A stretch of DNA of 64,000 nucleotides from Arthrobacter castelli DSM 16402 (lineage in GTDB: Bacteria > Actinomycetota > Actinomycetes > Actinomycetales > Micrococcaceae). Under the pieces are notes generated by a model. It saw only the letters and a list, made by a program, of their open reading frames with translations, ran no database searches and was not told the DNA's origin. Each line of letters starts with the position of its first letter. Within the stretch, counting starts at the first letter, position 1. Location of the stretch: contig NZ_AUMN01000011.1 of NCBI RefSeq assembly GCF_000430705.1, positions 62,001-126,000 of the forward strand. The letters are read 5' to 3'. A program made the translations under genes and the position numbers. Positions 28,244 to 35,463 of the stretch are shown here, in pieces.

Positions 28244-29208
28244 TATCGACGTACTTCCACTAGTTGGGCTTCTGTTTCCTGTGTCCAGGTTCGTGCGTAA
28301 AGACCGAGCGCTGCTTCCTCGCTTGGAGTGAAACCGAGTCTGTTTAACATCATCTGCGCTTGATGGAGCGTCAGATGCTGTGCGCTCCGGCTTGCCCTGG
28401 CCTTGTCTGCCCGGTCTAAGTAAGTGTCGATAGATCCGGACCAGCGCCGCCGCCAGGTCCGTACTGCAGCATCCGATGCAGTTGCTGCCATCAGACAATG
28501 CATCGGCTGCGCTTTGGTGGACACCTGCTCCACCATTGCCGCCCGTGCCCGGGGCCCGTTCCGCCCCAAGTCTGCAGTACGCCATTTCAGGTGACTATCC
28601 CAGTAGTAATCCCATGAAAGGCGGCGCCGATCCGGCCATTGCCCCGAGCGCGGGCCTCGCAACATAGCCCGCGCCGAGTCCGAGAGCAGCAGGGCCGCCA
28701 TCGCGGAACGGTTCTGTGATTTGCTGAACCGCTGGCTGGCCCACACTGCCAAATCTGAAGAGAGCTCAAATACCTCTTGAGCCAACTGGAGTGCTTCCAC
28801 ACCACCGTATCTGGCAAGTTCGGCTTCGTGCCTGCCGTCCAGTTCGCCGGTGGGTGTGCCCTTGTAATGCTCGCGGTTAATTCCGGCAACATACTGTTGC
28901 TCGATATCCAGCCGCGCCAACCGGGGGCTCAACCGACCCCGCAAAGCGGACTGGAACCGCTGCAGCCGCTCGAGTGTCCTGCGGCTTCCCATGAACCTCA
29001 CCTTGATGTGGGGTCCCATCTGGTCCGTGCTCCGGGTGTAGAACCAGCGCTCTACACCCAGCACACGAGCCTGGGCTGCCAGCGGAGCAACCAAATCGCC
29101 TACGACGGCGTCTGCCACGGCCAGGTCTTCTGTGTAGGCAGAAACGGTCCACCACAACGGAGAACCGAGGGTTCCCGTATCTTCTTGCAGTGTCGCAACC
29201 TGGGTCAT
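28243..29208 (-). CDS. Stand-alone thiopeptide-type bacteriocin biosynthesis domain protein (SpaB_C)
   Basis: The 321-residue protein matches the SpaB C-terminal family as I know it. WWTVSAYTEDLAVADAVV starts it, RWFYTRSTDQMGPHIKVRF at about 53-71 is the usual WFxxR...HxRxRF block, and ELARYGGVEALQLAQEVFE at about 125 is the RYGG block. In lanthipeptide dehydratases this domain eliminates glutamate; as a single protein in thiopeptide clusters it forms the central azine. No LanB glutamylation domain, YcaO or LanC is nearby. The start is ATG 29208 behind AGGAGG. It probably acts on the peptide encoded just upstream. Confidence 0.82.
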   Translation of the reverse strand: MTQVATLQEDTGTLGSPLWWTVSAYTEDLAVADAVVGDLVAPLAAQARVLGVERWFYTRSTDQMGPHIKVRFMGSRRTLERLQRFQSALRGRLSPRLARLDIEQQYVAGINREHYKGTPTGELDGRHEAELARYGGVEALQLAQEVFELSSDLAVWASQRFSKSQNRSAMAALLLSDSARAMLRGPRSGQWPDRRRLSWDYYWDSHLKWRTADLGRNGPRARAAMVEQVSTKAQPMHCLMAATASDAAVRTWRRRWSGSIDTYLDRADKARASRSAQHLTLHQAQMMLNRLGFTPSEEAALGLYARTWTQETEAQLVEVRR

Positions 29209-29252
29209 GGAATTCACCTCCTGTAGACAATTATCGGCAGCCCACGCTGGCC

Positions 29253-29283
29253 ACCGGGTTCTAAAATTTCAAGCCCCCCCGGT
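29253..29283 (-). terminator. Hairpin between the small peptide gene and the SpaB_C gene
   Basis: On the minus strand ACCGGG (29278-29283) pairs with CCCGGT (29253-29258) around an AT-rich loop. It sits in the 83-bp gap between the peptide stop and the enzyme start. Such partial terminators often keep precursor mRNA more abundant than the enzyme mRNA. The stem is only 6 bp. Confidence 0.35.
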
Positions 29284-29291
29284 ACGCTGAC

Positions 29292-29468
29292 CTAGGTCTT
29301 CTGTGGCCAGCCCCAAATAGCCGGCTGATAGACGGTGCCCTGACGCTGAATTTCGACAACGTCCGCGCTTTCGATCGACGGCGTTGCGGCCATCGCCGGT
29401 GCCGACATTGAAAGTGCACCAGCGGCAATGAACAAAGCGGCCGTATACCGCCTAATGTTCTTCGACAT
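29292..29468 (-). CDS. Secreted small peptide, candidate RiPP precursor, 58 residues
   Basis: The frame begins at ATG 29468 with AAGGGGAG 6 bp upstream, a strong SD. The product has a textbook Sec signal: basic start MSKNIRRYT, hydrophobic stretch AALFIAAGALS, and a signal-peptidase site AMA/ATP near residue 27-28. The predicted mature part is 31 residues, without Cys. It carries ESADVVEIQRQGTVYQ and the end IWGWPQKT. It is the first gene of the operon with the SpaB_C-like enzyme and faces a LuxR-type regulator. Precursor identity is inferred from size, position and SD. A plain secreted peptide is the alternative; a Sec signal is unusual for a RiPP leader. Confidence 0.65.
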   Translation of the reverse strand: MSKNIRRYTAALFIAAGALSMSAPAMAATPSIESADVVEIQRQGTVYQPAIWGWPQKT

Positions 29469-29853
29469 GAGATCTCCCCTTCAGGTGGAACCTGCTTACC
29501 TCATCCGGGCTTTGGTGCCCTGACAATTCAAGAATTCCTGCTTTACGCCGCCCTGTCTAGTTAGATAGACGCCATAATCCGGACATTGCCGCTAAAGGAC
29601 TGCACCGGCCATCAACGACAGCCACCGCACGACCTCTCCTCCCACGGATCCGCCGATTATAGGGAAAGTTGCGGTTTCGCTCCGCCGGAAGTCCGGTCCG
29701 CGTGTAAACTGGCAACTTAATGCCATGTCATGCTTTTGCATGATTGGCTGGCGGAAAATGCGCCGGCTATTGGGATGCTCTCCCGATCACGACACATTGC
29801 CAGTAGTGTGACTTTGAGGATGTGCCTTGAAACTAATAGGGAGGGAAGTGCTC
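29469..29853. promoter_or_regulatory. Divergent control region of the peptide operon and LuxR-type regulator
   Basis: The 385-bp gap contains two palindromes. GTCTA-GTTAGA-TAGAC (29555-29570) lies about 90 bp before the peptide ATG, and TCATGC-TTTT-GCATGA (29728-29743) lies about 110 bp before the regulator start. Both are candidate regulator sites. The region has lower GC than its surroundings, and TTGTCA upstream of the peptide is a possible -35. No ORF with good support is seen inside it. Confidence 0.4.
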
Positions 29854-30825
29854 GTGCTGGGGGAGGTATCTTACGAGCTGTACCAGTTCGCCGTCGCTCA
29901 GCCAGGGTGGTCCAAAGAGGATGCCTCAGATGCTCTAGGTTACTCCATGCGGGAGCTGAATGAAGCAATCTCCGAGCTTGTCGACAAGCGTCTGCTTCGA
30001 AAGCCAAGCGAAGAATCGGATTTGTACGTAGCAATGTCTCCCGACGTGGCACTGTCGGAACTTGTCGACGACGACGAGCGACACCTTCAGGAACTGCGCG
30101 GCTCCATAACGAAACGCCGAAGGGACTTCTCCAGCCTTGTTCCAGTCTATTTGGACGCCCGGCGAAAATTGGCTCTGGAGAGTTCGGTTGAAGTACTTGA
30201 AGACCCGGTTCAGATCCAGCGGCTGATCATCGACTACGGACGTGATGTCACAGAGCAGGTACTGATCGCACAACCAGGTCCAGGATACAATGCGGACGTT
30301 CACGAGGAGGGGATCAAAAAGGACCTCACCCTTCTTGCGAACGGCGTTGTGCGTAAGAACATCAGTCACGACACAACCCGCGACCACGTGCCGACACGAA
30401 GGGCAGTCGAAGCACTGACACCGGCGGGTGGACAATACCGTACGCTCCCACAGATCCCCCTTCGGCTCATGATCTTTGACCAAAACCTCGTAGTCGCCTC
30501 ACGGCAATTGGGCAACGACTTAGCCGCCTTGGTGATTCGTGACGTGAATTTGATCAGAGTGTTTACCGATATCTACAACGCTGCATGGGATGTAGCTACG
30601 CCGTTTCTCCCGGAAGAGAACATGCCTTCGCCGTCGAAATTGAACAATGTCCAGCAGGCAATCCTCAAGGGGCTTGCCGCCGGACATGGCGACGAGGCAA
30701 TCGCCCGGCGGTTGGATATTAACGTCCGGACGTGCCGCCGGCATATCGCCTGGATGCTCGAGGAATTGGGCGCCGGCAGCCGCTTTCAAGCAGCAATTAA
30801 AGCACGCGAAGCCGGCTGGATCTGA
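29854..30825 (+). CDS. LuxR-type transcriptional regulator with TrmB-like N-terminal domain
   Basis: The 323-residue protein has an N-terminal winged-helix-like region (GYSMRELNEAISELVDKRLL), a middle domain with no clear sensor motif (residues 90-250), and a C-terminal LuxR HTH (LNNVQQAILKGLAAGHGDEAIARRLDINVRTCRRHIAWML). Actinobacterial regulators of this layout are common beside natural-product genes. I chose GTG 29854, with AGGG 8 bp upstream; TTG 29827 is in frame but lacks an SD. It is divergent from the peptide operon and most likely controls it. Confidence 0.8.
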   Translation: MLGEVSYELYQFAVAQPGWSKEDASDALGYSMRELNEAISELVDKRLLRKPSEESDLYVAMSPDVALSELVDDDERHLQELRGSITKRRRDFSSLVPVYLDARRKLALESSVEVLEDPVQIQRLIIDYGRDVTEQVLIAQPGPGYNADVHEEGIKKDLTLLANGVVRKNISHDTTRDHVPTRRAVEALTPAGGQYRTLPQIPLRLMIFDQNLVVASRQLGNDLAALVIRDVNLIRVFTDIYNAAWDVATPFLPEENMPSPSKLNNVQQAILKGLAAGHGDEAIARRLDINVRTCRRHIAWMLEELGAGSRFQAAIKAREAGWI

Positions 30826-30850
30826 CCAGGCCGTCCGGACGCCGCAAAAC

Positions 30851-31750
30851 CTATGGGGTCGGCTGCCCGCCGTTGACGTTCAGCGTTTCCCCCGCGACGT
30901 AACTGGATTCGGAAGACGCCAGGAACACGTATGCGGGACCCAGCTCAGTCGGCTGCCCCGCACGGCCCAATGGTGTCGACTTACCGAAGTGCGGAAGTTT
31001 TTCCTTCGGCTGCCCCTCGGAAACCTGCAACGGGGTCCAGAAGGGCCCCGGGGCCACGCTGTTGACCCGGATGCCGCGCGGGGCAAGCTGCTGAGCCAAG
31101 CCTTTGCTGAAGGTGTTGATGGCGGCCTTGGTCGTTGCGTAGTCAATCTTGTCCGGTGAGGGATTGTATGCCTGAACGGATGTTGAGTTGATGATGCTGG
31201 ACCCGGCCTCCATATACGGAAGGGCTGATTTTGTTATCCAGAACATGGCGTAGATATTTGTTTTCATGGTCTGGTCGAACTGGTCGTCGGACAGGTCCTC
31301 CAGCCGCTCGCAGCTGATCTGCTTTCCGGCATTATTGACCAGAATGTCCAGTCCGCCGAGCCCTTCCGCCGCTCTGGCCACCATGTCTTTCGCCTTTGAG
31401 GCATCGGAAATATCGCCAGGGACAGCAACTGCGTTCCCGCCGCTCTCTTCAATTATCCGGACGATGTCGCGCGCATCTTTCTCTTCGGCCGGCAGGTAGG
31501 ACAGGGCGACGTCGGCCCCCTCCCTGGCGAACGAGATGGCAACCGCCGCACCGATCCCCGAGTCGGCGCCGGTAATAAGTGCACGCCGGCCCTTCAGCCG
31601 ACCGGTGCCGCGATACGAATCCTGGCCGCGGTCAGTATGTGGAGTGAGCCACTCGTCCAGTCCCGGCTCCGGCTGGTCCTGGTCTTCAGGAGGGCTGATA
31701 CTGGGGAACCGCTTCACCGGATCCTGGAACGTGTATTGATCCTCAGCCAT
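30851..31750 (-). CDS. SDR family oxidoreductase (general stress type, YghA/YhdF-like)
   Basis: The 299-residue protein has a 50-residue N-terminal extension typical of this SDR group (MAEDQYTFQDPVKRFPSI...). LITGADSGIGAAVA is the cofactor motif, NNAGKQ follows, and the catalytic Tyr-Lys is in DYATTKAAINTFSKG. NAD(P)H-dependent aldehyde or sugar reduction is likely. Homologues are often stress-induced. It is convergent with the LuxR gene. Confidence 0.88.
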   Translation of the reverse strand: MAEDQYTFQDPVKRFPSISPPEDQDQPEPGLDEWLTPHTDRGQDSYRGTGRLKGRRALITGADSGIGAAVAISFAREGADVALSYLPAEEKDARDIVRIIEESGGNAVAVPGDISDASKAKDMVARAAEGLGGLDILVNNAGKQISCERLEDLSDDQFDQTMKTNIYAMFWITKSALPYMEAGSSIINSTSVQAYNPSPDKIDYATTKAAINTFSKGLAQQLAPRGIRVNSVAPGPFWTPLQVSEGQPKEKLPHFGKSTPLGRAGQPTELGPAYVFLASSESSYVAGETLNVNGGQPTP

Positions 31751-32057
31751 CTTCGTCTCCCATCAGTGATCCTGAGTTCCGCAAAAGTCACCGCATTGCA
31801 AAGTATGCTTATTAAGTTACCGGCAGAGACTCGTATCCTTCAAGACTCAGGGGTGAGCGCCCGTTCGGTACCACTTTTCCGCATAGCTACAAGCCGCCAC
31901 GCCGCGTTCAGCTGATTCACAGCATTTATTCATTGTCTTCGTGACCAGAGCGTTATATGGTGATAACAAGGTCAAGCAGTGGCCGCGAGGGTCTACAGCG
32001 GCTTTCCATGGACCTGCTTGAACGGGGTTCATGGTTTCCGGAAAGAGGCTAGTTCTC
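31751..32057. other. Intergenic region between SDR and zinc-ribbon gene
   Basis: This 307-bp stretch is AT-richer than its neighbours. It holds the divergent promoters; AGTATGCTTATTAAG near 31803 and GAGCGTTATATGGTGATAAC near 31949 are the best promoter-like patches. I see no ORF, repeat or RNA fold that I would defend. Confidence 0.3.
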
Positions 32058-32378
32058 ATGACACTTACGCATCATGCCCCGACTACTCACACGGCGCCCC
32101 CGCCCCGGAAGCCGACGCGAACGTCGCGCCGCACAGAGAGCGACGAAGTCCGGCCGTGGGCACAACGGGCAAATTACCAGCTGGTCACTACCCCGGCGTG
32201 TGCACGTTGCAAGACCGACTCATACATCTATATCGAGGAGTACATTCCTCCGCAGATCAATGATGACGGGGAATTGGTGAAGCTGGGCGAGGCCAGCTAC
32301 TTCTGTACGCGGTGTGTGGAATATGCTGCACACGCCGTTCCGCCGCTTTGGAAGCCGGAGGGCAATTACTCCGGGTGA
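32058..32378 (+). CDS. Small zinc-ribbon-like hypothetical protein
   Basis: The 106-residue protein has a Thr/Pro/Arg-rich N-terminal third (MTLTHHAPTTHTAPPPRKPT). A zinc-ribbon-like core follows: CARCKTDSYIYIEEYIPP, then YFCTRCVEYAAH, giving two CxxC knuckles about 35 residues apart. The start at ATG 32058 has GAGG upstream. A clean intrinsic terminator follows. Function unknown; a small stress or regulatory protein is plausible. Confidence 0.7.
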   Translation: MTLTHHAPTTHTAPPPRKPTRTSRRTESDEVRPWAQRANYQLVTTPACARCKTDSYIYIEEYIPPQINDDGELVKLGEASYFCTRCVEYAAHAVPPLWKPEGNYSG

Positions 32379-32394
32379 GTGCGGATGGAGAGCC

Positions 32395-32431
32395 AAGCAC
32401 CGGAACGTAAAGTTCCCGGTGCTTTCTCTTT
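32395..32431 (+). terminator. Intrinsic terminator after the zinc-ribbon gene
   Basis: AAGCACCGGAAC pairs with GTTCCCGGTGCTT around GTAAA, with one bulged base, and TTCTCTTTG follows. It is 17 bp past the stop and just before the next gene's promoter. Confidence 0.75.
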
Positions 32432-32455
32432 GTCCCGGGACGTTATCCTTATCTG

Positions 32456-33742
32456 ATGACTTCTCACGAAACAGTTAGCTCAACGGCGATGCCAGCTGAA
32501 ACCGAAGTGGCCCTGGAACGGGCGTCAGCTTCACATTTCCATGACCATCTTTTGTCAGACCGGGCCGCTAATATCAAACAGTCAGCAGTCCGTGATGTTT
32601 TCGATATCTCGATGCAACCCGGCCTGGTGTCGTTGGCCGGCGGCAATCCCTACCTGCAGTCTTTACCCTTGGACCGGCTCGGCGAAACGGCGTCGGAAAT
32701 CATCTCCGGCCACGGCCTGGAGGCGCTGCAATACGGGGGCGGGCAGGGAACCTTGGAGCTGCGCCGGCAGATCTGCGAAGTGATGGCTGCCGAAAGCATC
32801 ACCGATGCCCGGCCCGAAAACGTGATTGTCACGGCCGGGTCCCAGTCCGCCCAGGACGTCGCCGCCAAGGTATTCTGCAATCCCGGCGACGTTATCCTCG
32901 TCGAGGATCCGACCTACGTGGGAGCCCTGAACACGTTCGAGGCGTACCAAGTGGACGCTCAAGCAGTCATGATGGACGACGACGGCCTCATCCCCGAGGA
33001 ACTGGAGCGCCGCATTGGTGAGCTCAAGGGTGAAGATAAGACCATCAAGATGCTCTACACCATCCCCAGTTTCAATAACCCCTCCGGCATCACTCTGGCC
33101 AGGGAGCGGCGCCAGCGGATTGTGGATATCTGCAAGGCACACGCCATCCTGATTCTTGAGGACAACCCGTACGGACTGCTGCGCTTTGGCGACGATGCCT
33201 TCCGCCCGCTGCGCGCTGACAACCCCGACGACGTCATATACACCGGCTCGTTCTCAAAGATCTTCGGCCCGGGACTGCGGATCGGCTGGGCGCTGGTTCC
33301 ACAGCACCTGCAACGCAAGTTCTACCTGGCCTCAGAGGCTGTCATCCTGTGCCCGCCGACATTGAACCAGATGCTGCTGTCGGCGTATCTGCGCGACTAC
33401 GACTGGAAGGCACAGATCGACACCTACCGCGAGCTCTACAAAGAGCGCTGTGACGCCATGTTGGACGCTTTGGAGAAATACATGCCCGACGGCGTCAGCT
33501 GGACCCGCCCGGCGGGTGGCTTCTTCATCTGGATCACCATGCCCGACGGCGTCGACACCTACCCGTTGCTGCAACAGGCCATCGACGCTGGAGTGGTGTT
33601 CATTCCCGGAGCTGCTTTCTCTCCGTCCGATGAGCCCAATCATAATTTGCGACTGGCTTTCAGCGCTGTCTCCAGCGAGGACATCGCCGAAGGAGTCCGT
33701 CGTTTGGCACCGGTGCTGCAGGAAGCATTGGCAGCCGACTAA
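32456..33742 (+). CDS. PLP-dependent aminotransferase, class I/II (LysN/2-aminoadipate type)
   Basis: The 428-residue fold-type I aminotransferase has the PLP lysine in YTGSFSKIFGPGLRIGW (near 267) and the substrate Arg in NHNLRLAFS near the end. TIPSFNNPSGITL and EDNPYGLLRF are typical of the MocR-like/2-aminoadipate branch, but there is no GntR domain. It probably transaminates an aromatic, branched or alpha-aminoadipate-like amino acid. It ends beside a hairpin shared with hisC. Confidence 0.88.
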   Translation: MTSHETVSSTAMPAETEVALERASASHFHDHLLSDRAANIKQSAVRDVFDISMQPGLVSLAGGNPYLQSLPLDRLGETASEIISGHGLEALQYGGGQGTLELRRQICEVMAAESITDARPENVIVTAGSQSAQDVAAKVFCNPGDVILVEDPTYVGALNTFEAYQVDAQAVMMDDDGLIPEELERRIGELKGEDKTIKMLYTIPSFNNPSGITLARERRQRIVDICKAHAILILEDNPYGLLRFGDDAFRPLRADNPDDVIYTGSFSKIFGPGLRIGWALVPQHLQRKFYLASEAVILCPPTLNQMLLSAYLRDYDWKAQIDTYRELYKERCDAMLDALEKYMPDGVSWTRPAGGFFIWITMPDGVDTYPLLQQAIDAGVVFIPGAAFSPSDEPNHNLRLAFSAVSSEDIAEGVRRLAPVLQEALAAD

Positions 33743-33754
33743 ATAGCCCACACA

Positions 33755-33800
33755 GCAGAGCGGCGGCCGCAGGCATCCGTACCGGCGGCCGCCGCTCTGC
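33755..33800. terminator. Bidirectional hairpin between aminotransferase and hisC
   Basis: GCAGAGCGGCGGCCGC (33755-33770) and GCGGCCGCCGCTCTGC (33785-33800) form a perfect 16-bp stem with a 14-base loop. It lies between convergent genes, 13 bp and 16 bp from their stops. There is no T-tract, but the stem is very stable. Confidence 0.65.
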
Positions 33801-33815
33801 GTGCTGCGGCTGCGC

Positions 33816-34949
33816 TTATCCCTGTTTCGGGAACGCCGGCGGTTTGGGGTAGACCGAACACAGTTCCAGGAACCGGGTGTTGGCCTCCGGCTCTCCGATG
33901 CTGACCCGGATGCCCTCATCGCCAAAGGGCCGTACTGCGAGCGCCTGCTCTCCGGCCAGGGCAGCGAATTCCTGGGTATTCTCCCCCAACTGCAACCAGA
34001 TGAAATTACCCTGTGCCTCCGGGACGAACCATCCGAGCTCCTTCAGCCCGCTGGTGACCCGCTCCCGCTCATTGACCAGGCTTTGCACCCTCTCCTTCAC
34101 CTGGTCGAAGTTGCGCAACGAGGCAATCGCAGCATGTTCGCCGACCGAGGAGACGCCGAACGGAACGGCGCTGACGCGCAGGTACTGGGTCAATTCCGGG
34201 TTCGATATGGAATATCCGACGCGGAGATTCGCCAGGCCGTGGGCCTTGGAGAAGGTCCGCAGGCTAATGACGTTCGGATACTTCTGGTACATTTCGATGC
34301 CGTTCACCACGTCGGGGTCCCGGACGAATTCCTGGTACGCCTCGTCGATAATGACGATAACGTCGGAGGGCACCTGGGCGATGAACCATTCGACCTCTGC
34401 GGTGGTCAGGCTGGGGCCGGTTGGGTTGTTGGGGGTGCACAGCAGGACGATTTTCGTCTTGTCGGTTACGGCATCGGCCATGGCCTGCAGGTCGTGGGTT
34501 CCGTCCTCCTTGACCGGAACCCGGACATCGGCGGCTCCCGAGAGGCCCACGGAAATGGGGTACGCCTCGAAGGAGCGCCACGGGTAGACCACCTCGTCTG
34601 CCGGACCGTCGTCGTTCTGGCCCGCGAAGGTGGCCAGTATCTGGTTCAGCGCACCGAGGCTGCCGGTTCCGGTGACAATGTCCTCCATCGGCACGTCCAG
34701 GAATTCGGCGAGTTCGGAACGCAGCGCATTGGCCACCGGATCCGGGTAACGGTTCACCGCCGTCGTCTCCGCAATGGCTTCCAAGACAGCCGGGATGGGA
34801 GGCAGCGGATTCTCATTGGAGGAAAGCTTGTAGCTCTCCAGTCCGTCGACAGCCACCGGGGGCTTGCCGGCTGCGTAGCGGGGAAGTTTGTCAAGGACGG
34901 CGCGGGGATGAACCTCAGCGGCGTTGGCGGGGTTCTGTGTTGAAGTCAT
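33816..34949 (-). CDS. hisC: Histidinol-phosphate aminotransferase
   Basis: The 377-residue aminotransferase has KLSSNENPLPP near 41, DEAYQEFVRDP, the PLP Lys in SLRTFSKAHGLANLRVGYS (near 230), and GIRVSIGEPEANTRFLE near the C-terminus. It matches HisC, which makes histidinol phosphate. The rest of the his operon is not in the window. Actinobacterial homologues in such isolated positions are sometimes aromatic aminotransferases (Pat), which this sequence does not exclude. Confidence 0.85.
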   Translation of the reverse strand: MTSTQNPANAAEVHPRAVLDKLPRYAAGKPPVAVDGLESYKLSSNENPLPPIPAVLEAIAETTAVNRYPDPVANALRSELAEFLDVPMEDIVTGTGSLGALNQILATFAGQNDDGPADEVVYPWRSFEAYPISVGLSGAADVRVPVKEDGTHDLQAMADAVTDKTKIVLLCTPNNPTGPSLTTAEVEWFIAQVPSDVIVIIDEAYQEFVRDPDVVNGIEMYQKYPNVISLRTFSKAHGLANLRVGYSISNPELTQYLRVSAVPFGVSSVGEHAAIASLRNFDQVKERVQSLVNERERVTSGLKELGWFVPEAQGNFIWLQLGENTQEFAALAGEQALAVRPFGDEGIRVSIGEPEANTRFLELCSVYPKPPAFPKQG

Positions 34950-35046
34950 GTCCTCAGCTTAAAGGAGGCCGGGCGGCGGAGGGGAATCGGGATGCTTCCA
35001 GCCACATGATGGGGCGTGCCCGACGGCGGTGTGTCAGCATAGAGCC

Positions 35047-35454
35047 ATGGGCGCATTTCTGATCCGGGTACTGATCAATGGTGTGGCGTTGTGGATTGCC
35101 AGTTGGATCCTGGGCGGCATGACGATTTCCTCCGCCGGAGCAGAAGAGTTGGCCCAAGGCAATGAGACGATCGCCGTGGGGCTTTCCTACTTGTTTGTCG
35201 GGCTGATCTTCGGGGTTGTTAACGCCTTGGTGAAACCCATTGTCAGCCTGTTGTCGCTGCCCATCACCATCATCACCCTCGGATTGTTCACCATCGTGAT
35301 TAATGCGGCGATGCTGATGCTGACCTCGTGGTTGAGTTCGTTCACCCCCATCGGGCTCCAGATCGACGCCTTCTTCTGGACGGCCATATTCGGCGCCATT
35401 ATCGTCAGCATTGTGTCGCTGATCGCCGGCACGGTGACCGGGACCCGCAAATAA
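35047..35454 (+). CDS. Phage-holin-4_2/YvlD-like membrane protein
   Basis: The 135-residue protein has four hydrophobic helices: LIRVLINGVALWIASWIL, VGLSYLFVGLIFGVVNALVK, IITLGLFTIVINAAMLML and the C-terminal WTAIFGAIIVSIVSLIAG. GLIFGVVNALVKPIV is the family hallmark. Despite the family name these are chromosomal and unlinked to phage here. ATG 35047 is the start by alignment. No SD is seen, so it may be leaderless. Confidence 0.82.
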   Translation: MGAFLIRVLINGVALWIASWILGGMTISSAGAEELAQGNETIAVGLSYLFVGLIFGVVNALVKPIVSLLSLPITIITLGLFTIVINAAMLMLTSWLSSFTPIGLQIDAFFWTAIFGAIIVSIVSLIAGTVTGTRK

Positions 35455-35463
35455 GAGGTTCAC

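Noticed and set aside
29292-29468. Darobactin-like precursor because of WxW near the C-terminus
   Set aside because: There is no radical SAM enzyme or matching transporter nearby; the WGW resemblance alone is too weak.
35047-35454. Prophage marker (holin)
   Set aside because: This holin-4_2/YvlD-like family is chromosomal in many bacteria, and no other phage gene is near.
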